A stretch of 64,000 nucleotides of DNA from UBA7672 sp041166025 (GCA_041166025.1 JBEAMJ010000028.1:62001-126000), one strand, 5' to 3'. Positions 35,294 to 47,125 are shown, numbered from the stretch's first letter. The notes: a model not told the origin generated them from the letters alone. Made by a program: numbers and translations.

Positions 35294-35896
35294 TTGATCC
35301 GATCCATCATGCTCGCCGCTGCTGCCCTAGCGCTTGCCGCCTGTGAGCCGGCCAGGACACCCGAACAGGTTGCCGCCGAAAAGACCGCGAAGGCGATGCA
35401 GGAGATGGCGACCGCGCTTGGCGGCATCGGATCAGGCCCGGACGGCGGCGCAGAGATGGATCCGGAAAAAATGGCCGCAGCGCTCGCACGGGCCGGGGCC
35501 ATGGCCAGCGCCATGTACCCCGACATGTCGGCGGAGGACCGGGCAAGGCTGGAGGCCATCACGGGCGCCGTGGCGAGCGGAAATGTGCATCCGGCCGCAT
35601 CAGCCTGGATTGCCGGGGCCACCAAGTCGCTGGAAATCCTCAAGACCGTGAAAGATGCTCCCTCGGCTGCCGCAGCGAAGGCCAAACTCGCGCCGATCTA
35701 TGCCGAGATGGCGGGGCCAACGGCAACGCTCAACGCCATGACACAGGATCAGCGGGAGGTTGCCATGGGCTCCGCCCTGCCTCAGTTCATGGCGTTCGGC
35801 ATGAGTGCGACGCAGGTGATGATGCCACTGTCCTCGAACCCGGAGCTGACGGAACTGGTCAGCGAGATGCTGGACGATATGCCGACCCCAGAGTGA
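35294..35896 (+). CDS. Methionine- and alanine-rich lipoprotein
   Basis: 200 residues from a TTG start at 35294, five bases after AGGGAGG; the ATG at 35309 is an alternative. The lipobox LAAC (Cys about residue 16) marks a lipoprotein. The mature part is helical, rich in Ala and Met, with no cysteines and no recognised domain (MAAALARAGAMASAMYPDMSAEDRARL; LTELVSEMLDDMPTPE). It converges with pccB, with 23 nt between the stops. Confidence 0.6.
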   Translation: MIRSIMLAAAALALAACEPARTPEQVAAEKTAKAMQEMATALGGIGSGPDGGAEMDPEKMAAALARAGAMASAMYPDMSAEDRARLEAITGAVASGNVHPAASAWIAGATKSLEILKTVKDAPSAAAAKAKLAPIYAEMAGPTATLNAMTQDQREVAMGSALPQFMAFGMSATQVMMPLSSNPELTELVSEMLDDMPTPE

Positions 35897-35919
35897 GGGC
35901 GCGCCAACAAGGCGAGCTC

Positions 35920-37452
35920 CTACAGAGGAATGTTGTCGTGCTTCTTGGGCGGGTTAGTGACCTGCTTGGTTTTCAGGGTCCTTAGCGCCCGTATCACGCG
36001 CTTGCGGGTGTTGTGCGGCATGATCACGTCGTCGATGTAGCCGCGTGAGGCGGCGACATACGGATTGGCGAAGCGATCCTGATACTCCTTGGTGCGCGCC
36101 GCGAGCTTTTCGGCGTCTGCCGCATCAGCGCGGAAGATGATCTCCACGGCGCCTTTTGCTCCCATCACCGCGATCTCAGCTGTGGGCCATGCGAAATTGA
36201 CGTCGCCGCGCAGATGTTTCGAGCTCATCACGTCATAGGCGCCGCCATAGGCCTTGCGCGTGATGACGGTGACTTTCGGCACGGTCGCCTCTGCGAATGC
36301 AAAGAGCAGCTTTGCACCATGCTTGATGAGGCCGCCATACTCCTGCTTGGTCCCCGGCATGAAGCCCGGCACGTCCACGAAGGTGACGATCGGGATATTG
36401 AAGCAATCGCAGAACCGCACGAAGCGCGCCGCCTTGCGGCTTGAATCGATGTCGAGCACTCCGGCCAGCGACATCGGCTGGTTGGCGACGAAGCCTACGG
36501 TCGTGCCCTCCATGCGGCCAAAGCCCGTGATGATGTTCTTGCCAAAATCCTTGCCGATCTCGAAAAAATCGCCCTCATCCGCGACCTTGTGGATCAGCTC
36601 CTTCATATCATAGGGCGTGTTGGGATTGGCAGGCACAAGGGTGTCGAGGCTGGGCTCGGCGCGTTCCGGATCGTCGAAAGTCGGCACGCTGGGCGGCTTT
36701 TCGCGATTGGACGGCGGAAGGTACCCGACGAGCCGGCGCATCTGCACAAGCGCCTCGATATCGTTCTCGAACGCACCATCGGCGACCCCCGACTTTGCGG
36801 CATGCACACGCGCGCCACCGAGGTCTTCGTGCGAGACCACCTCGTTCGTGACGGTCTTCACCACGTCAGGACCAGTCACGTACATGTAGGAGGTGTCCTT
36901 CACCATGAAGATGAAGTCGGTCATTGCGGGCGAGTAGACGTCACCGCCCGCGCACGGGCCCATGATGACGCTGATCTGAGGGATAACGCCGGAGGAGAGC
37001 ACGTTCTCCATGAAGATGTCGGCATAGCCAGCAAGTGAGTCGACACCCTCCTGGATGCGCGCGCCACCTGCGTCGAATAGGCCGATCACGGGAGCCCCGG
37101 TACGCGCCGCCGCCTGCTGGACCTTGACGATCTTGGTCGCATGCGCGCGCGACAGGGAGCCGCCGAACACGGTGAAGTCCTTCGAGAACACGTAGACGAC
37201 GCGACCGTTGATCGTGCCCCAGCCGGTGACCACGCCGTCGCCAGGTATGCGCTGGTCCTGCATGCCGAAGTCGTGGGACCGATGTTCGACGAACATGTCC
37301 CACTCCTCGAACGAGCCTTCATCAAGCAGGAGCGCGATCCGCTCGCGCGCCGTGAGCTTGCCTTTGGCATGCTGGCTGTCGATGCGCTTCTGTCCGCCGC
37401 CGAGGCGTGCGGACGCGCGTTTTTTCTCAAGCGCTTCGACGATGTCTTTCAT
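35920..37452 (-). CDS. pccB: Propionyl-CoA carboxylase beta subunit
   Basis: 510 residues, the carboxyltransferase that moves carboxyl from PccA-biotin to propionyl-CoA, giving methylmalonyl-CoA. Both halves of the crotonase-like fold are present: RIQEGVDSLAGYADIFMENVLSSGVIPQISVIMGPCAGGDVYSPAMTDF in the N-half and FVDVPGFMPGTKQEYGGLIKHGAKLLFAFAEATVPKVTVITRKAYGGAYDVM in the C-half. The length is normal. It is upstream of no other pcc gene; pccA lies 4.6 kb away on the same strand. Confidence 0.95.
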   Translation of the reverse strand: MKDIVEALEKKRASARLGGGQKRIDSQHAKGKLTARERIALLLDEGSFEEWDMFVEHRSHDFGMQDQRIPGDGVVTGWGTINGRVVYVFSKDFTVFGGSLSRAHATKIVKVQQAAARTGAPVIGLFDAGGARIQEGVDSLAGYADIFMENVLSSGVIPQISVIMGPCAGGDVYSPAMTDFIFMVKDTSYMYVTGPDVVKTVTNEVVSHEDLGGARVHAAKSGVADGAFENDIEALVQMRRLVGYLPPSNREKPPSVPTFDDPERAEPSLDTLVPANPNTPYDMKELIHKVADEGDFFEIGKDFGKNIITGFGRMEGTTVGFVANQPMSLAGVLDIDSSRKAARFVRFCDCFNIPIVTFVDVPGFMPGTKQEYGGLIKHGAKLLFAFAEATVPKVTVITRKAYGGAYDVMSSKHLRGDVNFAWPTAEIAVMGAKGAVEIIFRADAADAEKLAARTKEYQDRFANPYVAASRGYIDDVIMPHNTRKRVIRALRTLKTKQVTNPPKKHDNIPL

Positions 37453-37516
37453 GATCGGTTTCCGTCCTTCGCACCTGCGAGATAAGCGGGGCATTGCGTT
37501 CGGCGCAAGCCTGATC

Positions 37517-38542
37517 TCATCCTGTCGACGACCCTTTGGTAAACGGCGATCGCGCGATTGCGCGCGCGAACATCTCCGCGTCGACATTCCCGCCTGACAA
37601 CACGACCAGAACAGGTCCACGGCCGGCGAAGAACCCGCGATTGTTCAGCAGCACCGCCAGCCCGTTCGCGCCACCGGGCTCCACCACGAGCTTGAGATGA
37701 TGGAAGGCAAAGCTCATCGCATCGAGCAACTGATCATTGCTGGCGACAAACCCACCGCGCACGCAGCGTTTGTGGACCTCAAAGGCAAGCCGACCGGGCT
37801 CCTGCGACATCAGCGCGTCGGCGATCGAGCGGATGCCGGGCGCATTGCTCACGATCTCCCGCACCGCCAGTGAGCGGATCAGGTCGTCATGGCCCTCGGG
37901 TTCTGCGACAAAGACTTCAGTCTCCGGCGAGGCGCCCTCGAAGGCCAGAGCGATACCAGCGAGCAGGCCCCCGCCCGAGGCCGGACAGATCACGCTGCCA
38001 AACCGGACGCCAAGCCGTTCGGAGTCGCGGGCAGCTTCCAGCCCCGCAGTCCCCTGCCCCGCCATGATCCAGGCATCGTCGAACGGACGGACCGTGGTTG
38101 CACCGCTCACCCGCGCGATCTGGGCTGCGATTGCCTCCCGGCTCTCGTTGAGGCGATCATAGAGGCGGACCTCTGCGCCCCGGCGCCGCGTGCTGTCGAT
38201 CTTCGCCGCTGGCGCATCCGACGGCATCACGATCGTCGCTTTCATCTCCAGTATCCGCGCGCTCTCCGCCACGCCCTGCGCGTGATTGCCCGACGAGAAC
38301 GCGACCACGCCGCGCGCGCGGTCCCCCACGGGTATGCGGCTGATCCGGTTCCAGGCCCCCCGCATCTTGAAAGAGCCGGTGCGCTGCAACGTCTCCGGCT
38401 TGATCCACACCGGCGCGCCGACCACCCGGTCCAGCTCATCGGACCGCAGCAGAGGCGTATGAACCACGACATCCTTCAAACGATGCGCGGCGTCCTCAAT
38501 ATCGGTGAAAGTCGGCAGGTCGCGCAGCGGATCAGTGATCAT
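37517..38542 (-). CDS. Threonine/serine dehydratase family (PLP)
   Basis: 341 residues, fold type II PLP enzyme converting threonine or serine to the 2-oxo acid and ammonia. PLP lysine in TGSFKMRGAWNR, the SSGNHAQGVAESAR loop and the glycine-rich phosphate loop PASGGGLLAGIALAFE are clear. There is no C-terminal ACT domain, so it is the non-allosteric type (serine racemase/biodegradative-like). The gene overlaps the nitronate monooxygenase stop as ATGA, so the two are coupled. 2-Oxobutyrate from threonine would yield propionyl-CoA, which suits the nearby pcc/mut genes (inference). Confidence 0.93.
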   Translation of the reverse strand: MITDPLRDLPTFTDIEDAAHRLKDVVVHTPLLRSDELDRVVGAPVWIKPETLQRTGSFKMRGAWNRISRIPVGDRARGVVAFSSGNHAQGVAESARILEMKATIVMPSDAPAAKIDSTRRRGAEVRLYDRLNESREAIAAQIARVSGATTVRPFDDAWIMAGQGTAGLEAARDSERLGVRFGSVICPASGGGLLAGIALAFEGASPETEVFVAEPEGHDDLIRSLAVREIVSNAPGIRSIADALMSQEPGRLAFEVHKRCVRGGFVASNDQLLDAMSFAFHHLKLVVEPGGANGLAVLLNNRGFFAGRGPVLVVLSGGNVDAEMFARAIARSPFTKGSSTG

Positions 38543-39528
38543 GCGGGCCTTATGGCGCGCGACTGGCGCTCCAGCAACGCCGCGCGCGCCGTCTCGTACT
38601 CGCGTTTCAGCTGGGCAATGTATTCCGCAGCACCCATTCGCGCCTTGACGCCGCCGACCCCCTGCCCCGCACCCCAGACATCTTTCCAGGCCTTGGCCTT
38701 CGCGCTCTCGCCCGACTTGAAACTCATTGTCGCCTTGTCGCCCTCAGGAAGATTGTTCGGGTCCATTCCCGCCTTCGCGATCGACGGCGCCAGGTAGTTG
38801 CCATGCACGCCGGTGAACAGGCTCGAATAGACGATGTCCTTGGCCGCGCTGTCGACGATCATGTCTTTGTAGCCGTCCATCGCGCGCGCTTCATGCGTCG
38901 GAATAAAGGCCGAGCCGATATAGGCGAAGTCCGCGCCCATCGCCTGGGCCGCCAGAACCTGCTCGCCTTTCGAGATCGCGCCTGACAGCGCCAGCGGTCC
39001 GTCGAAGAACTCGCGGATCTCGCTGATCAACGCAAACGGCGACAGTGTCCCGGCATGGCCGCCGGCCCCTGCGCAAACCGCGATCAGCCCATCGGCGCCT
39101 TTCTCAAGAGCCTTGTGTGCAAATACGATGTTGATGATGTCGTGCATCACAATGCCGCCATAGGAATGGATCGCGGCGTTCACTTCAGGTCGGGCGCCCA
39201 GCGAGGTAATCACCATCGGGACCTTGTGCTTCACGCAGAGCGCCAGATCTTCCTCGATGCGGTTGTTCGACTTGTGCACGATGAGATTCACCGCATAGGG
39301 CGCGATCTTTGCGGACGGATCGGCGGCGCGTGCTCGCGCCAACTCCTCATTGATCAGGCTCAGCCATTCGTCCAACTGCTCCAGCGGCCGCGCATTGAGC
39401 GAGGGGAAAGACCCGACCACGCCCGCCTTGCACTGTGCGAGGACGAGGTCGGGATGGGAAATAATGAAAAGCGGTGATCCGATGACCGGTATCGAAAGCT
39501 GGTTTGCCAGGCTGGCCGGAATCGCCAT
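38539..39528 (-). CDS. Nitronate monooxygenase family (FMN)
   Basis: 329 residues, a TIM-barrel FMN enzyme of the NMO/2-nitropropane dioxygenase family. It has the conserved start (LSIPVIGSPLFIISHPDLVLAQCKAGVVGSFPSLNAR), then AAIHSYGGIVMHDIINIVFAHKALEKGADGLIAVCAGAGGHAG with the catalytic His region, and AMGADFAYIGSAFIPTHEA. It probably detoxifies nitronates. The ATG at 39528 is chosen; the longer frame from 39642 is rejected. It is coupled to the dehydratase by a 4-nt overlap. Confidence 0.93.
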   Translation of the reverse strand: MAIPASLANQLSIPVIGSPLFIISHPDLVLAQCKAGVVGSFPSLNARPLEQLDEWLSLINEELARARAADPSAKIAPYAVNLIVHKSNNRIEEDLALCVKHKVPMVITSLGARPEVNAAIHSYGGIVMHDIINIVFAHKALEKGADGLIAVCAGAGGHAGTLSPFALISEIREFFDGPLALSGAISKGEQVLAAQAMGADFAYIGSAFIPTHEARAMDGYKDMIVDSAAKDIVYSSLFTGVHGNYLAPSIAKAGMDPNNLPEGDKATMSFKSGESAKAKAWKDVWGAGQGVGGVKARMGAAEYIAQLKREYETARAALLERQSRAIRPA

Positions 39529-39681
39529 GGAGTGTCCCGATGCTGATTGACGGATGCGTCCGCCCGGCGCTGACCATAGCCACCAGGCCCTCCGCCGCAA
39601 TGCCGTCAGGACGCGGCAAACCAACTCTTGACGCCGCGCCAACCGGATGCCTGATGGCCCGGACGTTCGAACGAGAGAGTC

Positions 39682-41676
39682 ATGGCCGACGAGCTGTCCC
39701 TTTCAGCTGAATTCCCGCGCGCCGAGGAAGCGCAGTGGCAGGCCCTGGCGGAGAAGGCTCTGGAGGGCGCGCCTCTCTCGAAGATCACCACGAAAACCGA
39801 GCATGGCGTTGCGGTGAAGGCGCTCTATCGCGCGCCTGACTGGGCGCCGGATGCCTCGGGTGTGCCTGGCCTGGCGCCCTTTGTTCGCGGGGCGGATGCG
39901 GCCAAGGACCCCTACCTGCCCTGGGACATCCGCCAGATCGTGGCGCATCCCGATCCCGTCACCGCCGCCCAGCATGTTCTGGAAGCCCTGGAGGGTGGCG
40001 CATCGTCGATTGAACTGCGCATCGATGCTGCCGGCGAGCACGGCGTTGTCGCGCGTTCGGCCGCGGACATCGCCCGCATCCTCACAGAGGTGAAAGTCGA
40101 CCTCGCAACTGTTGCACTGGAAGCGGCCGGCGCCTCCAGTACGCAGGGCGCCGAGCTTGCCGCGCTTGTGGCCGCCTCTGGCCTGACCCGCGATGCCCGA
40201 CAGGCCCGCATCGCCTTCAACATCGACCCGATCGGGGCGCTGGCGCGCACGGGCGCGCTGCCGGGGCCGGCGGAGGAAGAAATGCAGCAGGCGGCGCGGT
40301 TCGCTCGCGACATCGCAACAGCCTATCCGCTGGCCACTACGCTGCGTATCGACGCCCGGCCGGTGCACGAGGCCGGCGGGACGGAAGTTCAGGAATTGGC
40401 TTACCTCGCCGCCGCAGGGGCTGAGTATGTCCGCGCTCTGATGCTCGCCGGCTGTTCGGCTGAAGCCGCCTGTCGCCAGCTTGTGTTCACGCTCAGCGTG
40501 GGTGCGGACTATCAGGTGGAGATGTCAAAGCTCCGCGCTGCGCGACGCATCTGGTCCCGCATCGCTTCGGCTTTCGGCGCGACTGGCGCAATGCGACTGC
40601 AGGCCGTGACCTCGCGACGGATGCTGACGCGTCGCGACCCTTGGGTGAACATCCTGCGCAACACGGCCGCCTGCTTTGCAGCGGGCGTTGGAGGGGCCGA
40701 CATCGTCACCGTGCGCAACTTCACAGACGCCATGGGCCTGCCTGGCAAGCTCGCACGACGACTCGCCCGCAATACTCAGGTGATCGCGCAGGAGGAATCC
40801 AGCCTTGGGCGTGTCATCGATGCTCCCGGCGGCGCCTGGGCGATCGAGCGCCTCGGTGAGGATCTCGCCAACGCGGCCTGGACGCTCTTCCAGCAGATCG
40901 AACGCGAAGGCGGGTTGATGCGCGCGCTGCAGGCCGGTGGCTTCCAGTCGGGCGTTGCGGACGCTCGCGCCGCCCGCATGAAAGCTGCAGCCAGGCGCAA
41001 GGAAGCGATCACAGGAGTGACCGATTTCCCGCTACTTCAGGAGCAGGTTCCGGGCGTCGAGACCGTCGATCTGCCGGGGATTGTCCGCCGCGCCGCCGAA
41101 GCCTCGGGTCGTGCGCCAGCCGATCGCAGCTATGCTGCGCTGTGCGCAGCTGCCGCCGACAAGGCGACGCTGGCCGACCTTTCGCGCACAGCCGATGAGG
41201 ATGGCGCAGAGGCCGATCCGTTCTGGCCGATCCGGCTGGCCGAACCGTTTGAGCGGTTGCGTGATCTCGCCGATCAGCGCGCGGCCGATGGGCGGGCGCC
41301 GAAGATTGTCCTCGTAGCGCTCGGCCCGCTCGCCGAGCACGCAGCGCGTGTTCAGTTCGCACAGAACTTCTTCGCCGCTGGCGGCATCGATGCAACCGTG
41401 CTGACCGCAGCGGTAGGCGCCGGTGCGGACGAGATCAGGCGATCGGGTGAAAAGATGGCTTGCCTGTGCGGCTCGGACAAACGCTACGCCGCCGAGGCTT
41501 CAGACGTCGCGGCGGCGCTCAAGTCCGCGGGCGTTGCTCGCCTCTACCTCGCCGGAAAACCGGGGGAGCGTGAGGCGGAGCTGCGCGGCGCGGGCGTCGA
41601 TGAGTTCATACATATCGGCGTCGATGTCCTCGCCAGCCTGGAGCTGGCGCATGCAGAACTTGGACTCATGAAGTAG
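39682..41676 (+). CDS. mutA: Methylmalonyl-CoA mutase small subunit (beta)
   Basis: 664 residues, the non-catalytic partner of the adenosylcobalamin-dependent mutase that interconverts (R)-methylmalonyl-CoA and succinyl-CoA. It keeps the TIM-barrel-like N-domain (APDASGVPGLAPFVRGADAAKDPYLPWDIRQIV, DVGLxA-like RNTAACFAAGVGGADIVTV) and a vestigial C-domain (IVLVALGPLAEHAARVQF) without the DxHxxG cobalamin His. It starts 154 bp from the nitronate monooxygenase and is 3.2 kb from scpA, its usual neighbour. Confidence 0.95.
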   Translation: MADELSLSAEFPRAEEAQWQALAEKALEGAPLSKITTKTEHGVAVKALYRAPDWAPDASGVPGLAPFVRGADAAKDPYLPWDIRQIVAHPDPVTAAQHVLEALEGGASSIELRIDAAGEHGVVARSAADIARILTEVKVDLATVALEAAGASSTQGAELAALVAASGLTRDARQARIAFNIDPIGALARTGALPGPAEEEMQQAARFARDIATAYPLATTLRIDARPVHEAGGTEVQELAYLAAAGAEYVRALMLAGCSAEAACRQLVFTLSVGADYQVEMSKLRAARRIWSRIASAFGATGAMRLQAVTSRRMLTRRDPWVNILRNTAACFAAGVGGADIVTVRNFTDAMGLPGKLARRLARNTQVIAQEESSLGRVIDAPGGAWAIERLGEDLANAAWTLFQQIEREGGLMRALQAGGFQSGVADARAARMKAAARRKEAITGVTDFPLLQEQVPGVETVDLPGIVRRAAEASGRAPADRSYAALCAAAADKATLADLSRTADEDGAEADPFWPIRLAEPFERLRDLADQRAADGRAPKIVLVALGPLAEHAARVQFAQNFFAAGGIDATVLTAAVGAGADEIRRSGEKMACLCGSDKRYAAEASDVAAALKSAGVARLYLAGKPGEREAELRGAGVDEFIHIGVDVLASLELAHAELGLMK

Positions 41677-41691
41677 CAAGAACGCGCAGGG

Positions 41692-42276
41692 TCATGCCCG
41701 TCTTGGCGGCACGACATCCCTGAACATGTCGAACGACTTCCATGCAGGCTCAGGCGGAGCCTCGCCCTCATGCGGGATGTAAGGCGATGGTTTTGCGTTC
41801 GCGGGATCGGGAATGTAACGTGGGCAGTTCGGAAAGATATCGACCGGCCTCAAGCGGATGATCGCCTGCGCACCGGGAAACTCGGCCTGCAACGGGTCAC
41901 CGACACAGACCATGGCCCGTCCGTTGACGCGCAAGCGCTTGGGGGCTTCACCGAACCGCATGAACAGCAGGCCGACAGACGGATTGACCGCGATGTTCCC
42001 AAGACTCTTGAACATCCCATTACCATCATAGTCCGGCCAGACCAGAAGGTCCGGGGCCAGCACGCGCACAAACCCCGGCGGGCCGCCCTTGAACGAACAG
42101 TCCGGCTGCCCGATCGGCGTTGACGTCGCAAGGAAGAAGAATTCCAGCGACTCGATGAATGCCTTGTCCGGGTCTTCGAATTCCGACCGCCGCAGGTTCT
42201 CAGCCAAACGGTCGGCAAGCGGCCTCGATCCGAACAGGTCCTGCAGCTCGCGATTGCCGTCGTGATACATGGGCAT
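41692..42276 (-). CDS. Pyridoxamine 5'-phosphate oxidase-fold protein
   Basis: 194 residues, a split beta-barrel flavin/FMN-binding protein. It opens YHDGNRELQDLFGSRPLADRLAENL, typical of the group that includes FMN-binding reductases, then FFFLATSTPIGQPDCSFKGGPPGFVRV and LLVWPDYDGNGMFKSLGNI, as in PPOX-like enzymes of pyridoxamine or F420-type activity. It is unlikely to be PdxH, since the PdxH-specific C-terminal motif is absent. The substrate is unknown. Confidence 0.85.
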   Translation of the reverse strand: MPMYHDGNRELQDLFGSRPLADRLAENLRRSEFEDPDKAFIESLEFFFLATSTPIGQPDCSFKGGPPGFVRVLAPDLLVWPDYDGNGMFKSLGNIAVNPSVGLLFMRFGEAPKRLRVNGRAMVCVGDPLQAEFPGAQAIIRLRPVDIFPNCPRYIPDPANAKPSPYIPHEGEAPPEPAWKSFDMFRDVVPPRRA

Positions 42277-42312
42277 CGGGCGACTCCCCTCCCGGAAGCC
42301 TACGCCTACGGC

Positions 42313-43464
42313 CTAACGATTGCGAGATGTCGCTCGCTCGCAATTCTGGTACTTGAATGCATCACCCACCGCTGTGGCCGCTCCGCACAGCCCATAGCTC
42401 GGCGCGTCATCCGGGAAACGGTCCATCGCGGCCAGCGCTGCCGTCGGAACCCATCCCCGCATCGACGCCGCAGACCGCGCCGCTCCGCCCTCCTGCGTCA
42501 TGACTCGCGTCCATGTCCCCTGGGTCTCAAGCCGCCGCACGTTGCGGTCCTTCAGCAGCGTGGCGAGGGAGGCTGCCTCAACAGCGGGCTCCTGCTTGAG
42601 CTCGGTGCTGGCGCGCAGGAAGGCCCGAACCTCGAATGCGGCGCGCGTGCCCGCCGCGCCATGCGATGCCAACGTCGCTCCACGGTCAGTCCACTGACCG
42701 ATATAGCCCCCACTGGCAGGATTTGCGACGTTGGTGTCGATCGCATAGCCAAGTTCGGGTGGCGTCACGTCCAGGGCATTTTGGAACATCGACCACTGCC
42801 CTGTGTTGTAAAACGCCTGCGTCCCGGAATGCCCGGTCGATCCCGACAACCAGAAATACTGCGCCAGACCCATCTCACGGACGGCGTTGCACAGGCATCC
42901 GTTGGAATAAACGCCGACCGCGATATTCGATCCCTCGAAGGCGAGCTTCACATCCTCGAAGTAACGAATGATCGGATCACGCATGGCCCGGTAGGGCCAG
43001 TCGGCATCGACGCCGAAATAGATCGCCGATCCTTCAGGCTGTCCGGCCGCCTCCGCCTGGCGCAGAGCCTGCTCGGCGTCCTCACGGCCCCAGTTGTTCT
43101 CGAAGGTCCGGAAGCAGTTGTTGAAATGCTGGAACACGCTGCCGATCGACAGCCCTTCACCAAGGATGTTCTTGACCTCCTCTGGCTGCAGGTCCTTGCC
43201 CGGCAGGCTCGGGGGCAGGTGGGAGTAGTATCGGAAGACCGTTCGTGCGCCGTGAGCGTAAAGCGCGCGCGCCTTCGGGGCGTCGAGCCGCGCGGCCGTG
43301 TCCACGATCAACGGAAACGCCGAGCCAGCAATCGGCGCGGTCGCCGGCGCAGATGGCGCCGCTGAGGCGGAAGAGTGGGCTGGCCTTGCCGTTGAACAAC
43401 CCGAGGCCGCCGCAGCAGCGGCAGTTCCAGAAGCAAGCAAAAAACGCCGGCGTGACCACACCAT
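42313..43464 (-). CDS. Tat-exported DUF1906 glycoside-hydrolase-like lipoprotein
   Basis: 383 residues. The start SRRRFLLASG is a twin-arginine signal ending in a lipobox ASGC (Cys about 23). The mature part is a DUF1906/Rv2525c-like TIM-barrel domain (FPLIVDTAARLDAPKARALYAHGARTVFRYY, YFGVDADWPYRAMRD, VGVYSNGCLCNAVREMG, QYFWLSGSTGHSGTQAFYNTGQWSMFQ), followed by a C-terminal SH3-like stretch (NVRRLETQGTWTRVMTQEGG). It probably binds or modifies a cell-wall glycan; activity is untested. Confidence 0.85.
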   Translation of the reverse strand: MVWSRRRFLLASGTAAAAAASGCSTARPAHSSASAAPSAPATAPIAGSAFPLIVDTAARLDAPKARALYAHGARTVFRYYSHLPPSLPGKDLQPEEVKNILGEGLSIGSVFQHFNNCFRTFENNWGREDAEQALRQAEAAGQPEGSAIYFGVDADWPYRAMRDPIIRYFEDVKLAFEGSNIAVGVYSNGCLCNAVREMGLAQYFWLSGSTGHSGTQAFYNTGQWSMFQNALDVTPPELGYAIDTNVANPASGGYIGQWTDRGATLASHGAAGTRAAFEVRAFLRASTELKQEPAVEAASLATLLKDRNVRRLETQGTWTRVMTQEGGAARSAASMRGWVPTAALAAMDRFPDDAPSYGLCGAATAVGDAFKYQNCERATSRNR

Positions 43465-43484
43465 CTTGGACCTCCAGCGGACGC

Positions 43485-44285
43485 CTACTTTGCCCGCAGC
43501 GGCGCGAATCCAAGATGCATGCCCGCATCGATGATCATGAACTCGCCGGTCACATGGCGGCTCTCCGGTCCTGCGAAGAACAGGATCGACTCGGCTATGT
43601 CTTCCGGCATGGACGCGACACGCAGCGGCACGGTCTTGGCGACATTCTCGGCTGTCTGCGCTTCCACCTCATTGCCCTGATACTTCGTGAACCAGCCCGA
43701 CCCGATATAGCCAGGGCACACTGCATTCACGCGGATGTTCGGCGCGAGAGCCCGCGCGAGGCTCAGTGTCATCGTATTGAGCGCGCCCTTGGTCGAGGCA
43801 TAGGCGATCGACGAACCTATTCCTGTGACGCCCGCGATCGACGAGACATTCACGACGGATCCCTTGCCGCCCGCCGCCAGGTGCGGCTGCGCGGCGCGCG
43901 TCATCTGGTACACGGCGACCACGTTCACCTTGTAGAGATTCAGGAAGTCCTCAGCCTCAAGCGCGTCAAGGTCCGTATGCTTGGCGAACTTCGTGATGCC
44001 CGCATTGTTGACCAGAACCTCCAGCCCGCCGAACTTCTCCACCGCGGCGGCCACCAGCGCCCGGCAATCCCTGTCCTCGCCCACATTGGCTTTCATCGCA
44101 AACGCTTCAACGCCCAGCGCCTTGCACTGCGCCACCACCTCGTTCGCAGCCTCGGCGCTCGAATTGTAGTTGATGCAGACATTCACCCCGCGCCTGGCCA
44201 GCCCGAGCGCCGTCGCAGCGCCCAGCCCCGTGCCGCCGCCTGTCACGATCGCGCGCTTGCCCTGCATCGAATTGACGTCGGCCAT
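43485..44285 (-). CDS. SDR family oxidoreductase (3-oxoacyl-ACP reductase type)
   Basis: 266 residues, a classic short-chain dehydrogenase. Cofactor motif TGGGTGLGAATALGLARRG, NNAG in VLVNNAGITKF, catalytic Ser in VSSIAGVTGIGSSIAYASTKG with Tyr and Lys in YASTK, then PNIRVNAVCPGYIGSGWF. It is 20 bp downstream of the DUF1906 gene's upstream boundary on the same strand and may share a transcript. The reaction (FabG-like or a sugar/alcohol dehydrogenase) cannot be specified. Confidence 0.92.
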   Translation of the reverse strand: MADVNSMQGKRAIVTGGGTGLGAATALGLARRGVNVCINYNSSAEAANEVVAQCKALGVEAFAMKANVGEDRDCRALVAAAVEKFGGLEVLVNNAGITKFAKHTDLDALEAEDFLNLYKVNVVAVYQMTRAAQPHLAAGGKGSVVNVSSIAGVTGIGSSIAYASTKGALNTMTLSLARALAPNIRVNAVCPGYIGSGWFTKYQGNEVEAQTAENVAKTVPLRVASMPEDIAESILFFAGPESRHVTGEFMIIDAGMHLGFAPLRAK

Positions 44286-44328
44286 CTCTCACTCCCTCTG
44301 TGAAGGGCCGGCATAGCAAGGCGCTGCG

Positions 44329-44363
44329 AAAAACAAAACGGCCGACGAAATCTTCGCCGGCCG
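44329..44363 (-). terminator. Terminator of EF-hand gene
   Basis: Arms CGGCCGACGAA/TTCGCCGGCCG (44339-44349, 44353-44363) with one mismatch, followed on the minus strand by TTTTGTTTTT. It lies 25 nt past the EF-hand gene stop. Confidence 0.88.
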
Positions 44364-44387
44364 CCTGTCATATCTCAATCTGCGCCG

Positions 44388-44684
44388 TTAGCGGCCCGGG
44401 GCAGGACCCATGCGCAGAGCCATGAACTGCTCCTTGGTCACAAAGCCATCGCCATCCGAATCCACTCGGCTCGACCAGATCTGGTCGGCCATCGCCTGGG
44501 CCCGCTCCGGCAGGCTCGAAACGAACTCGGCCTTGTCCAGCTTGCCGTCCTTGTTGGCGTCCGCCGCCATGAACCGGGCTTCGCGCTGTTCCGGCGTCGG
44601 CGGGGAGCCGCCCGGCTGCGCAAGCGCTGGAGCTGTGGCCAATGCTGCAGCTGCCGAAACTGCCGCGAAAATCGTGAGCTTCAT
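44388..44684 (-). CDS. Secreted EF-hand protein
   Basis: 98 residues with a signal peptide (cleavage after ALA, about residue 22). Two EF-hand calcium loops follow: DANKDGKLDKAEF and DSDGDGFVTKEQF, each with Asp at 1, 3, 5 and Glu at 12. It is the short calcium-binding type found in many alphaproteobacterial periplasms. The ATG at 44684 begins the signal peptide; the longer frame from 44756 is rejected. It is upstream of the SDR gene, with its own terminator between them. Confidence 0.85.
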   Translation of the reverse strand: MKLTIFAAVSAAAALATAPALAQPGGSPPTPEQREARFMAADANKDGKLDKAEFVSSLPERAQAMADQIWSSRVDSDGDGFVTKEQFMALRMGPAPGR

Positions 44685-44916
44685 GTCCTGTCTCTTTCCA
44701 CTGGCCCGCATGGGCGTTCGCCTCGCCAGATCGCCCGACCAGCCGGACGACCGCAAGCTTGAACGGCAGCCGGACAGGCCTCCGTCGCAGCGCGCGCGTT
44801 CGTGATGTCTGTATCTGCCGCCGGATGAATGCAGGATGAGCGCTTCGCAAGCGCGAAGGCTTCATGATGCAGGAGCGTGGTGCTAGGAACGTGCGAGTCT
44901 CGCCTCCGGAGTGGCC

Positions 44917-47112
<2,196 letters not shown>

Positions 47113-47125
47113 GGCGTAAGCCTGG

